Assembly (NCBI GenBank): GCA_964475385.1
Contig: CAYYWV010000121.1
Span: 1 to 6,753, forward strand
Length of the DNA stretch: 6,753 nt
DNA from: CAYYWV01 sp964475385
GTDB lineage: Bacteria > Pseudomonadota > Alphaproteobacteria > JAAXGF01
Reading direction: 5' to 3'
The position numbers were made by a program, and so were the translations under genes. Position 1 is the first letter of the stretch. Each line of letters starts with the position of its first letter. The notes beneath the pieces are model-generated. The model did no database searches. It was not told the DNA's origin and worked only from the letters and a program-made list of their open reading frames with translations. This document shows, one piece after another, positions 1-5,808 of the stretch.

Positions 1-2
1 CG

Positions 3-629
3 GGCTACCGCATTCCGGTCTCGGTCAAGCTCGGCGCGGGGCGCGTGCGCGACGATATCAAGATCGCGCTCAAGGACGGCTTCGATTTCGTCGAGCTCGA
101 CGGGCTCCAGGGCTCGACCGGCGCGGCCGGCAACGAGGTCTTGGAGTACGTCGGCATCCCGACGCTGGCCGCGATCCAGGAGGCGCTCGACGCGCTCGCC
201 GAGATCGACCGCGCCGGCCAGCTTCAGATCGTGCTCATGGGCGGCGTCAAGGATGGGGTGGACGCCGCCAAGGCGCTCGCGCTCGGGGCCGATGCGGTCG
301 CGGTGGGCACCGCCGCGATCATCGCCGGCGGCTGCATCGCCTGCCTCCAATGCCATGTCGGCCAGTGCGTGGTCGGGATCGCGACCCAAGACCCCGAGCA
401 TGAGAAGCGCTACAACATTCCGACCGAGGCCAAGAACATCCACGGCTATCTCGAAAGCCTGCGCTGGCAGATCGCCGCCATCGTCCACGGCCTCGGCCAT
501 CGCAGCGTCCACGATCTTTCGCGCGACGACCTGGTGGCGCTCACGCCCGAGGCGGCGGCGATCACGCGCCTGCCCTACCGCCCCGAGTATCGCGCGCGCG
601 ACGCAGCCCCCATGACGGCGACGGGTTAA
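3..629 (+). CDS. FMN-binding glutamate synthase domain protein (GltB central/FMN domain, GlxD-like), 5' end cut by window
   Basis: The first full codon is at base 3 and 208 residues are visible; the start lies upstream. The product matches the C-terminal half of the FMN-binding synthase domain of glutamate synthase, in the stand-alone form seen in archaeal-type and GlxD/MgsC-like proteins. Visible landmarks are a VSVKLGAG strand, the active-site/FMN region LDGLQGSTGAAG (codons about 93-128), the FMN phosphate-binding GGVKDG (from base 240) and a GADAVAVGT strand. A cysteine cluster has codons at 333, 342, 351 and 366. The cysteines at 333, 351 and 366 fit the C-x5-C-x4-C ligand pattern of the glutamate synthase [3Fe-4S] cluster; the one at 342 is extra. 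By family, this domain reduces 2-iminoglutarate to glutamate with electrons passed through FMN and Fe-S. The glutaminase and GXGXG domains are not visible and would be expected upstream. It could instead belong to an N-methylglutamate synthase-like or Glx system; the GltD-like gene just downstream favours an NAD(P)H-linked synthase. Confidence 0.9.
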   Translation, partial: GYRIPVSVKLGAGRVRDDIKIALKDGFDFVELDGLQGSTGAAGNEVLEYVGIPTLAAIQEALDALAEIDRAGQLQIVLMGGVKDGVDAAKALALGADAVAVGTAAIIAGGCIACLQCHVGQCVVGIATQDPEHEKRYNIPTEAKNIHGYLESLRWQIAAIVHGLGHRSVHDLSRDDLVALTPEAAAITRLPYRPEYRARDAAPMTATG

Positions 630-635
630 AGTTCC

Positions 636-3257
636 ATGAGCGTTTACGACATCAACCGGGTCTCGCCCGCGCCGGCGGGCTGCGAGGCGGGCGACGACGT
701 GGACGACGTGCATTTCGTGCCCGCGCCCTGCCAGGTCGCCTGCCCCATCGGCACCGACGCGCCGTCCTACATCGCCTATATCTGGGAAGGGAAGATCAAA
801 GAGGCTTTCGAGGCGATCACCGCCACCAACCCGTTCAGCTCGATCTGCGGGCGGGTTTGCGACGCGCCCTGCGAGCCCGCTTGCCGCCGCGCCGAAAGCG
901 ACGGCCCGATCGCGATCCGCAACCTCAAGCGCTTCGTCATGGACAAGCTGGGCCGCGACTTCCGCCTGCCGGAAGCGCCGGTGACGCGCGCCGAAAGCGT
1001 GGGCATCGTCGGCGCCGGCCCGGCCGGGCTGACCGCGGCCCAAGACCTCGCGGAAGCCGGCTTCGCGGTCCACGTCTACGAGATGACCGAACGGCCCGGC
1101 GGCATGATGGTCTGGGGCATTCCCGCCTTTCGCCTGCCGCCCGGCGTGATCGAGGAGGACATGCGGCGCCTGTTCGACCACTGCCCCGGGATCACGCTGC
1201 ACACCAACTGCGCGCTCGGGCGCGACGTGACGCTGGACGAGCTCAAGGACCGCCACGATGCGGTGCTGCTCACCATCGGGGCCTGGTGGGGCAAGGGGAT
1301 GCGCATTCCCGGCGTCGACGATCCCCGCGTGGTCGACGGCGTCGGCTTTCTGCGCCGGGTGAACGGGGGCGAACGCCCGACGCTGCCCGAGACCGTGCTG
1401 GTGATCGGCGGCGGCGACGTCGCGATGGACGCCTGCCGCGTGGCCAAGCGGCTTCCCGGCTGCCGCGAGGTGACGGTCGTCTACCGGCGCGGGCCCGAGG
1501 AGATCCCGGCCCGGCGCGACGAGCTCGAAGGCGCGATCCGCGAAGGCGTCGCGTTCGCCTACAACGTCCAGCCGGTGGCGGTCGTGGCCGAGGGCGAGCG
1601 CTTCGCGTTGCGCTGCGTGCGCACCGAGCTCGGCGAGCCCGACGACGACGGCCGCCGCCGGCCGGTCAACATCGAAGGCTCCGAGTTCGACATCGACTGC
1701 GGCATGGTGATCCTGGCGACCGGCCAGGAGGCGCGCTCCGACGAGCTCGACCGCCGCGGGTTGATGGCCGGCGACCGGGTGCGGGCCGACTTCGAAACCA
1801 TGCGCACCGACGATCCCAAGGTGTTCGCCGCCGGCGACGGGGCTTTCGGCGGCTCGACCATCGTCGAGGCCATGCACCACGGCCATCGCGCGGCCTACTA
1901 CGTCAAGGCTTTCCTCGACGGCCGCGAAAACCCGCTGCCCTACCGCACGCCTTATCGGACGCGGCGGGTGCCGGTCGCCCAAGACCCCGACTGGGAGGTG
2001 ATCCCGCGCCAAGAGCAGCCTTTCCACGGCCTCGGCGACGATCCGGTCGCCTTTCCCGAGATCGAATCGACCTACACCGAGCGCGAGGCCCATATGGAGG
2101 CCGCGCGCTGCTACCGCTGCGACGCCGAAACCGGCTCGGCCGACTACAACGTCCACAGCCGCGAGGACATCTTCCTCATGGCGCGGACCGACCCGTCGGA
2201 CGCGGCGATCCAACGCGCGATCTTGCGCAAACGCCTGCGCCCGCGTCCCGATCCCTTCGGCCCCGACCGGCCGGCGACGCTCGACGATCTCGTGTTCCTG
2301 CCGGCGAATCTGTCGCGGCTGGTGATCGATCCTTATCGCGACGCCTGCAACGTGCGGACCGTGATCGGCCGCGGGCTTAGCATCGATGCGCCCTTCGTCG
2401 TCGCCGGTTTCGACGACGCTCCCGAGGAGGTGCGCGCCGGCCTCGCCGCCGGGCTCGCCCGGGCCGGCAGCGCCTGGCTGGGCCGGCGGCCGCCCGAGGG
2501 CGAGATTCCCTGGCTTCAGCTTATCGCCGCCCCCGACGACGCCCCGTCCGATGCGGCCCAAGCGCTGGTCTACGACGCCCGGATGGGCCTCGACCGCATC
2601 GCCCCCGCGCGGCGCACGGCCGGCCAGAGCCTCGGCCTCGTCCTCGGCACGGAGACCTTGCGCGACGGCCTCGTCCGCGCGCTCGAGGCCGGGTTCGACT
2701 TCGCGGTGCTCGACGGCGCCCGCGCCGGCCTCGCGCAGCCCTGGGCCGAGCTCGAAGGGCCGCCCGATCTCGCGCTCTTGCGCGACGCGATCAGGCAGCT
2801 CCGCGACATGAACCGGGAAGAGGACATCGATCTCCTCTACTTCGGGGGCGTGCGCTCGGGCACCGACGCGGCCAAGCTGATCGCGCTCGGGTGCCGGGCC
2901 GCGGCGCTCGGCCTCGCGATGGGGTTCGCGCTCGGCGGGCGGATCGAAGGGAGCGGGCTCGCCTTCACCGCCGACCTCAGCGAGGACGACCGCGCCGAGC
3001 GCGCCGCCGAGTTCCTGCGGGCGCTGTCGTCGGAGGCCTCGATCATGGCCCGCTGCACCGGTAAGACCGACGTCCACAACCTGGAGCCCGAGGATTTGCG
3101 CGCGATCACGATCGCCACCGCGCGCGCGGTCGGCGTGCCGCTCGCCGGAACGACGACGGCGCCTGACGAGACGCCGCCCCGCGCCAGGGGCCATGAGGCG
3201 AAGTTCTGCTGGAGCCCGGGCGATCTAAAGCCCGCCGCCCCGCGCCAGGGGCCGTGA
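636..3257 (+). CDS. GltD-like NAD(P)H/FAD/Fe-S oxidoreductase fused to a degenerate FMN-type glutamate synthase domain
   Basis: 873 residues, far longer than a usual GltD (about 450-490). Residues about 15-110 are the N-terminal Fe-S domain of the GltD/dihydropyrimidine dehydrogenase type, with C32-x3-C36-P and C71-x3-C75-x3-C79-x3-C83. FAD binding is GAGPAG at 126-131 with GG at 155-156. NAD(P) binding is GGGDVA at 258-263, followed by YRR (283-285) and EEIPAR, the usual GltD NADPH-type signature. ATG (361-363) and GDG (400-402) close the FAD site. A second C-x2-C pair (492, 495) lies in a linker. Residues about 549-835 resemble a whole FMN-binding glutamate synthase domain (DDLVFLPANLSR, IDPYR, GFDF at 686, GGV at 737) but lack the cysteine cluster and the QGSTGAAG motif, so they are probably non-catalytic. 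Residues about 836-873 form a low-complexity tail ending in a DNA repeat. The ATG lies 6 bases after the previous stop, in the same frame, with no good Shine-Dalgarno, so coupled translation is likely. Its likely role is feeding NADPH electrons to the upstream synthase domain. Confidence 0.9.
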   Translation: MSVYDINRVSPAPAGCEAGDDVDDVHFVPAPCQVACPIGTDAPSYIAYIWEGKIKEAFEAITATNPFSSICGRVCDAPCEPACRRAESDGPIAIRNLKRFVMDKLGRDFRLPEAPVTRAESVGIVGAGPAGLTAAQDLAEAGFAVHVYEMTERPGGMMVWGIPAFRLPPGVIEEDMRRLFDHCPGITLHTNCALGRDVTLDELKDRHDAVLLTIGAWWGKGMRIPGVDDPRVVDGVGFLRRVNGGERPTLPETVLVIGGGDVAMDACRVAKRLPGCREVTVVYRRGPEEIPARRDELEGAIREGVAFAYNVQPVAVVAEGERFALRCVRTELGEPDDDGRRRPVNIEGSEFDIDCGMVILATGQEARSDELDRRGLMAGDRVRADFETMRTDDPKVFAAGDGAFGGSTIVEAMHHGHRAAYYVKAFLDGRENPLPYRTPYRTRRVPVAQDPDWEVIPRQEQPFHGLGDDPVAFPEIESTYTEREAHMEAARCYRCDAETGSADYNVHSREDIFLMARTDPSDAAIQRAILRKRLRPRPDPFGPDRPATLDDLVFLPANLSRLVIDPYRDACNVRTVIGRGLSIDAPFVVAGFDDAPEEVRAGLAAGLARAGSAWLGRRPPEGEIPWLQLIAAPDDAPSDAAQALVYDARMGLDRIAPARRTAGQSLGLVLGTETLRDGLVRALEAGFDFAVLDGARAGLAQPWAELEGPPDLALLRDAIRQLRDMNREEDIDLLYFGGVRSGTDAAKLIALGCRAAALGLAMGFALGGRIEGSGLAFTADLSEDDRAERAAEFLRALSSEASIMARCTGKTDVHNLEPEDLRAITIATARAVGVPLAGTTTAPDETPPRARGHEAKFCWSPGDLKPAAPRQGP
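3172..3199 (+). repeat. 28-bp direct repeat, copy 1 (inside the GltD-like gene)
   Basis: These 28 bases recur at 3233-3260 with one difference (A at 3193, G at 3254). The core contains GCCCC-GCGCCA-GGGGC, able to form a 5-bp hairpin with a 6-base loop (3176-3191). This copy lies in the 3' coding end of the GltD-like gene. The offset of 61 bases is not a multiple of three, so the two copies are read in different frames. Sequence between and beyond the copies is not similar, so this is not a simple 61-bp tandem duplication. Confidence 0.85.
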
Positions 3258-3260
3258 GGC
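3233..3260 (+). repeat. 28-bp direct repeat, copy 2 (contains the stop codon of the GltD-like gene)
   Basis: Second copy of the repeat at 3172-3199, 27 of 28 bases identical. The TGA at 3255-3257 that ends the GltD-like gene lies inside it. The matching TGA of copy 1 (3194-3196) is out of frame. The same 5-bp GC hairpin can form at 3237-3252. There is no T-run after it, so it does not look like a standard intrinsic terminator. Confidence 0.85.
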
Positions 3261-3304
3261 CGCCGCAAGCGATCTCCGCGAGCCGGCGCTCAGCCAAGCC
3301 TCTG

Positions 3305-3340
3305 GGCGAGCCGGCCGACGGGCTGTTAGACCCGTTCGCC
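3305..3340 (+). other. Bulged hairpin downstream of the GltD-like gene
   Basis: GGCGA (3305-3309) pairs with TCGCC (3336-3340), and ACGGG (3318-3322) with CCCGT (3331-3335) around an 8-base loop. An 8-base bulge lies on the 5' side. It lies about 50 bases after the stop codon, where a terminator would be useful, but there is no T-tract. It may be a factor-dependent or processing structure, or chance in GC-rich DNA. Confidence 0.3.
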
Positions 3341-3342
3341 TC

Positions 3343-3370
3343 TGAGGAGACTCGGGTGAGGAGACTCGGG
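3343..3370 (+). repeat. 14-bp perfect tandem duplication
   Basis: The unit TGAGGAGACTCGGG occurs twice back to back (3343-3356 and 3357-3370) with no mismatch. It almost abuts the left arm of the palindrome at 3372. Exact tandem copies in non-coding DNA suggest a recent slippage or insertion-repair event. Confidence 0.9.
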
Positions 3371-3371
3371 C

Positions 3372-3428
3372 CTCGCCATCCGACGCGTTCAGGGTGAGGC
3401 CCTCATCCTGAGCGCGTCGGAGGATGAG
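3372..3428. repeat. Long imperfect intergenic palindrome (alphaproteobacterial REP-like element)
   Basis: The arm 3372-3393 is complementary to 3407-3428 at 18 of 22 positions, and one mismatch is a G-U pair in RNA. The best block joins CCGACGCG (3380-3387) with CGCGTCGG (3413-3420), and the inner ends TCAGG and CCTGA also pair. A competing fold also exists: CTCATCCT (3402-3409) pairs perfectly with AGGATGAG (3421-3428). The CTCATCCTGAG...AGGATGAG style resembles short palindromic elements scattered between genes in many Alphaproteobacteria (from memory, not searched). It has no T-tract, so it may protect transcript ends rather than terminate. Confidence 0.7.
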
Positions 3429-3431
3429 CGC

Positions 3432-3457
3432 CTCGGTCGCATAGCTCGGTCGCATAG
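3432..3457 (+). repeat. 13-bp perfect tandem duplication
   Basis: CTCGGTCGCATAG is repeated exactly (3432-3444 and 3445-3457). It starts four bases after the right arm of the palindrome, so the palindrome is bracketed by two unrelated perfect tandem duplications. A partial third start, GTCG, follows at 3458. Confidence 0.9.
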
Positions 3458-3514
3458 GTCGTTCAAAGGCGAAAAGCTATTAGACCATCGCGGAGCGTCC
3501 GGCGTCTTGCGTCC

Positions 3515-3530
3515 CGCCTTGCCCAAGGCG
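3515..3530 (+). other. Short perfect hairpin upstream of the epimerase gene
   Basis: CGCCTT (3515-3520) pairs perfectly with AAGGCG (3525-3530) around the 4-base loop GCCC. It lies 90 bases before the epimerase start codon. It could be an operator-like dyad near the promoter, or a leader structure. No protein site is recognised. Confidence 0.4.
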
Positions 3531-3581
3531 TAACAGAATCGATCCCGCAGGGCCGAAACATGCTTTACGATTGCGTCCGAA

Positions 3582-3593
3582 CGCCTTCGGGCG
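3582..3593 (+). other. cUUCGg tetraloop hairpin in the epimerase leader
   Basis: CGCC (3582-3585) pairs with GGCG (3590-3593) around TTCG, with the C-G closing pair of the unusually stable UUCG tetraloop class. An alternative outer pairing of TCCG (3577-3580) with CGGA (3592-3595) is also possible. It ends 27 bases before the start codon, just ahead of the ribosome binding site. It may stabilise the mRNA 5' end or influence initiation (inference). Confidence 0.45.
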
Positions 3594-3607
3594 GAGTCTT
3601 AACAAAC

Positions 3608-3613
3608 GGGGAG
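3608..3613 (+). promoter_or_regulatory. Ribosome binding site supporting the GTG start at 3621
   Basis: GGGGAG ends 7 bases before the GTG at 3621. An in-frame TAA at 3600-3602 leaves this GTG as the only start before the Rossmann motif; the next ATG is at residue 32, past the motif. The start is therefore firm. Confidence 0.7.
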
Positions 3614-3620
3614 CCATCGA

Positions 3621-4625
3621 GTGACGTCTGACGCCGAGACGCCCGCCGCCGCGCGCCGCTGGCTGGTCACCGGCGCGGCCGGCTTCATCGGATCGAACCT
3701 CAGCCGCTATCTCATGGAGCGGGGCGAAACCGTGGTCGGCTGCGACAACTTCCTTACCGGCAAGCGGGCCAATATCGACCGGCTCGAGCGCCGCTTCGGC
3801 GATCGCTTCACCTTCCTCGAAGGCGATATCCTCGACCGTGGGTTCCTCGACCGCGCGGCGGCGGGGTGCGCGATCGTCGCCCATCTCGCCGCCCAGGTCT
3901 CGGTCCAGCGCTCGCTCGATGACCCCGAAGAGACCCACGCCATCAACGGGACCGGCTTTCTCAACGCCTATCGCGCGGCCGCGAACGCCGGGGCGCGGCG
4001 CTTCGTCTACGCCTCGTCCTGCGCGGTCTACGGCGACAGCGAGGCGCTTCCTCTCGGCGAGGAGACGCCCCCGCGCCCTTTGAGCCCCTACGCCGCGAGC
4101 AAGCTCTCGAACGAGCACTACGCCGCGGCGCTCGCGCTGACCGCGCCCGGGATGGTCGCCGTGGGTCTGCGGTTCTTCAACATCTTCGGGGCCTGGCAGG
4201 ACGCCGCCGGCGGCTACGCCGCAGTGATTCCGCGCTGGGTCGAAGCGCTCCTTTCCGGCGCGACGCCCATCCTCTACGGCGACGGCTCGGCGAGCCGCGA
4301 CTTCTGCCATGTGGAGAACGTCTGCGAAGCGATCTGGCTGGCGGCCGCGCCCGAGAAGGTCGAGACGCACGCCGTGTTCAACGTGGCGACCGGCGTGCGC
4401 ACCCGGCTCGATGCGCTCTACGAGGCCATCCGCGAGGCGGTCGCCGCCTTCGGCGCGCGAGGCCCCTTCCCCGAGCCCGAAAGACGCCCCTGGCGCAAGG
4501 GCGACATCGTGCACTCCGTGGCCGACACCGCGCGCGCGCGCGCAGGCCTCGGCTTCTCGGCCCGGGTGGGCTTGCGCGAGGGGCTTGCGCGTCTGCTCGC
4601 CGAACAATACGGGGCGGAGCGATGA
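3621..4625 (+). CDS. NAD-dependent nucleotide-sugar 4-epimerase, WbpP/TviC-like (probable UDP-GlcNAc 4-epimerase)
   Basis: 334 residues, the normal size for an extended short-chain dehydrogenase/epimerase. GAAGFIG (18-24) binds NAD. The catalytic set is S133 in SSCAVYGD, with Y157 and K161 in SPYAASK. Stretches such as QDAAGGYAAVIPRW (193-206) and GDGSASRDFCHVEN (220-233) follow the UDP-GlcNAc C4-epimerases WbpP and TviC (Vi antigen) more closely than E. coli GalE. At the substrate gatekeeper site (Tyr299 in E. coli GalE, Ser in WbpP) this protein has S299 in VHSVAD, which leaves room for an N-acetyl group. Predicted role: interconversion of UDP-GlcNAc and UDP-GalNAc, or their uronic acid forms, in the cytoplasm for surface glycan assembly. 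It is followed by gmd after a 112-base gap. Plain UDP-glucose 4-epimerase activity cannot be excluded. Confidence 0.88.
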   Translation: MTSDAETPAAARRWLVTGAAGFIGSNLSRYLMERGETVVGCDNFLTGKRANIDRLERRFGDRFTFLEGDILDRGFLDRAAAGCAIVAHLAAQVSVQRSLDDPEETHAINGTGFLNAYRAAANAGARRFVYASSCAVYGDSEALPLGEETPPRPLSPYAASKLSNEHYAAALALTAPGMVAVGLRFFNIFGAWQDAAGGYAAVIPRWVEALLSGATPILYGDGSASRDFCHVENVCEAIWLAAAPEKVETHAVFNVATGVRTRLDALYEAIREAVAAFGARGPFPEPERRPWRKGDIVHSVADTARARAGLGFSARVGLREGLARLLAEQYGAER

Positions 4626-4686
4626 CCGCCTCGCCGGCGTGACGAAAACCGGATATTAAATACGCAACCGCAGGATACGGGCCTCG

Positions 4687-4703
4687 GCGCCGCGCGGCGG
4701 CGC
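4687..4703 (+). other. GC hairpin in the gap before gmd
   Basis: GCGCCGC (4687-4693) pairs perfectly with GCGGCGC (4697-4703) around a 3-base loop. It lies in the 112-base gap (4626-4737), downstream of an AT-rich patch (4654-4662, TATTAAATA) that could belong to a promoter for gmd. No clear -35 partner was found. The lack of a T-run argues against an intrinsic terminator. In a GC-only stretch a chance dyad is possible. Confidence 0.35.
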
Positions 4704-4722
4704 GGCCGGGCGCGATTCACGC

Positions 4723-4730
4723 AAGGAAGG
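4723..4730 (+). promoter_or_regulatory. Ribosome binding site supporting the GTG start of gmd
   Basis: AAGGAAGG ends 7 bases before the GTG at 4738. The in-frame TAA at 4657-4659 and the absence of other ATG/GTG/TTG codons in between fix this start. Confidence 0.75.
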
Positions 4731-4737
4731 GCGGGCC

Positions 4738-5808
4738 GTGAGCGAAAAGGTTGCATTCATCACCGGGGTGACCGGCCAGGACGGGGCTTATCTCGCCGAG
4801 TTCCTGTTGGACAAGGGCTATGAGGTCCACGGGATCAAGCGGCGCTCGTCGTCGTTCAACACCGGCCGCGTCGATCACCTCTACCGCGACCCCCACGAGG
4901 GCGAGACCCGCTTCTTCATGCACTACGGCGACCTTACCGACGCCACCAACCTGATCCGCCTGATGCAGCAGGTCCAGCCCGACGAGATCTACAACCTCGC
5001 CGCCCAAAGCCACGTGCAGGTGAGCTTCGAGACGCCCGAGTACACGGCCAACGCCGATGCGCTCGGAACCTTGCGGCTCCTCGAAGCGATCCGCATCCTC
5101 GGCATGGAGCAAAAGACCCGCTTTTACCAGGCCTCGACTTCCGAGCTGTTCGGCGAGGCGATCGAGACGCCGCAGCGCGAGACCACGCCGTTCCGCCCCC
5201 GCTCGCCTTACGCGGCGGCCAAGCTCTACGCCTACTGGATCACGGTCAACTACCGCGAAGCCTATGGCCTGCACGCCTCGAACGGAATCCTGTTCAACCA
5301 CGAAAGCCCGATCCGCGGCGAGACCTTCGTCACCCGCAAGATCACCCGCGCGGTCGCGGCCATCGAGCTCGGCCTGCAAAAGACCCTCTATCTCGGCAAT
5401 CTCGATGCGCGGCGCGACTGGGGGCATGCGCGCGACTATGTCGAAGGCATGTGGTTGATCCTTCAGCAGGCGACGCCCGACGACTATGTCCTCGCGACCG
5501 GCGAGGCCCATTCGGTGCGCGAGTTCGTGGAAGCCGCCTTCGCCGAGGTCGGCCGGCGCATCGTCTGGCGCGGCGAAGGCCGCGACGAGACCGGCGTGGA
5601 CGCCAAAAGCGGCGAGGTGCTGGTCGCGATCGATCCGCGCTACTTCCGCCCGACCGAGGTCGATTGCCTGCTCGGCGATCCGACCAAGGCGCGCGAGACG
5701 CTCGGCTGGCGGCACAAGACCCCCTTCGCCGAGCTGGTCAGGGAGATGGTGGCCGCCGATCTTTCCGCCGTGAAGCGGGAAGCCAACCGGGGCGCATGGC
5801 GTGGCTGA
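4738..5808 (+). CDS. gmd: GDP-mannose 4,6-dehydratase
   Basis: 356 residues, full length for the family. It converts GDP-D-mannose to GDP-4-keto-6-deoxy-D-mannose in the cytoplasm, the first step to GDP-L-fucose, GDP-D-rhamnose and related sugars. The NADP site is GVTGQDG (10-16), with KRRSSSFNT (34-42) giving the NADP-specific arginines. The catalytic residues are T134, E136 (TSELFGE), Y158 and K162 (SPYAAAK), matching E. coli T132, E134, Y156 and K160 at a constant offset of two. NHESPIRGETFVTRKITRA (187-205) is the Gmd substrate-binding stretch; I192 replaces the second-last Arg of the common SPRRG form. GNLDARRDWGHARDYVEGMW (220-239) is the typical C-terminal signature. The start is GTG. 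Its stop overlaps the next gene by 8 bases, so the two are translated together. Confidence 0.97.
   Translation: MSEKVAFITGVTGQDGAYLAEFLLDKGYEVHGIKRRSSSFNTGRVDHLYRDPHEGETRFFMHYGDLTDATNLIRLMQQVQPDEIYNLAAQSHVQVSFETPEYTANADALGTLRLLEAIRILGMEQKTRFYQASTSELFGEAIETPQRETTPFRPRSPYAAAKLYAYWITVNYREAYGLHASNGILFNHESPIRGETFVTRKITRAVAAIELGLQKTLYLGNLDARRDWGHARDYVEGMWLILQQATPDDYVLATGEAHSVREFVEAAFAEVGRRIVWRGEGRDETGVDAKSGEVLVAIDPRYFRPTEVDCLLGDPTKARETLGWRHKTPFAELVREMVAADLSAVKREANRGAWRG

Larger units (their letters stand above)
3258..3620. other. Repeat-rich non-coding spacer between the glutamate synthase and nucleotide-sugar modules
   Basis: No convincing gene on either strand in these 363 bases; the short antisense frames here have no recognisable motif. 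The region is less GC-biased than the genes. It holds a bulged hairpin (3305-3340), a 14-bp tandem duplication, a long palindrome, a 13-bp tandem duplication, and two small hairpins in the leader of the epimerase gene. The promoter for the downstream gene should lie between about 3458 and 3600, but no strong -35/-10 pair is clear. TTGCGT (3507-3512) with TAACAG (3531-3536), 18 bases apart, is only a weak candidate. Confidence 0.75.

Noticed and set aside
857..2380. 507-codon + strand frame inside the GltD-like gene
   Set aside because: Arg/Ala/Pro-rich +1 shadow; the overlapping frame has intact FAD and NADPH motifs.
3372..3428. Intrinsic transcription terminator
   Set aside because: Strong dyad but no T-run on either side; terminator function is possible only through another mechanism.
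3225..3455. Small antisense protein of 76 codons in the spacer
   Set aside because: It runs through the direct repeat, the palindrome and the tandem duplication, and its sequence is a translation of these repeats. Such frames are common false predictions over alphaproteobacterial palindromes.
3343..3457. CRISPR array
   Set aside because: Only two copies of each unit, directly adjacent with no spacers, and the units differ.
3480..4607. Long antisense open frame of 375 codons opposite the epimerase
   Set aside because: It mirrors the coding frame of a clear epimerase, is rich in Arg/Gly/Ala with no recognisable domain, and owes its length to high GC.
5796..5798. ATG at 5796 as the start of fcl
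   Set aside because: It is in a different frame from the fucose synthase reading; the in-frame start is GTG at 5801.
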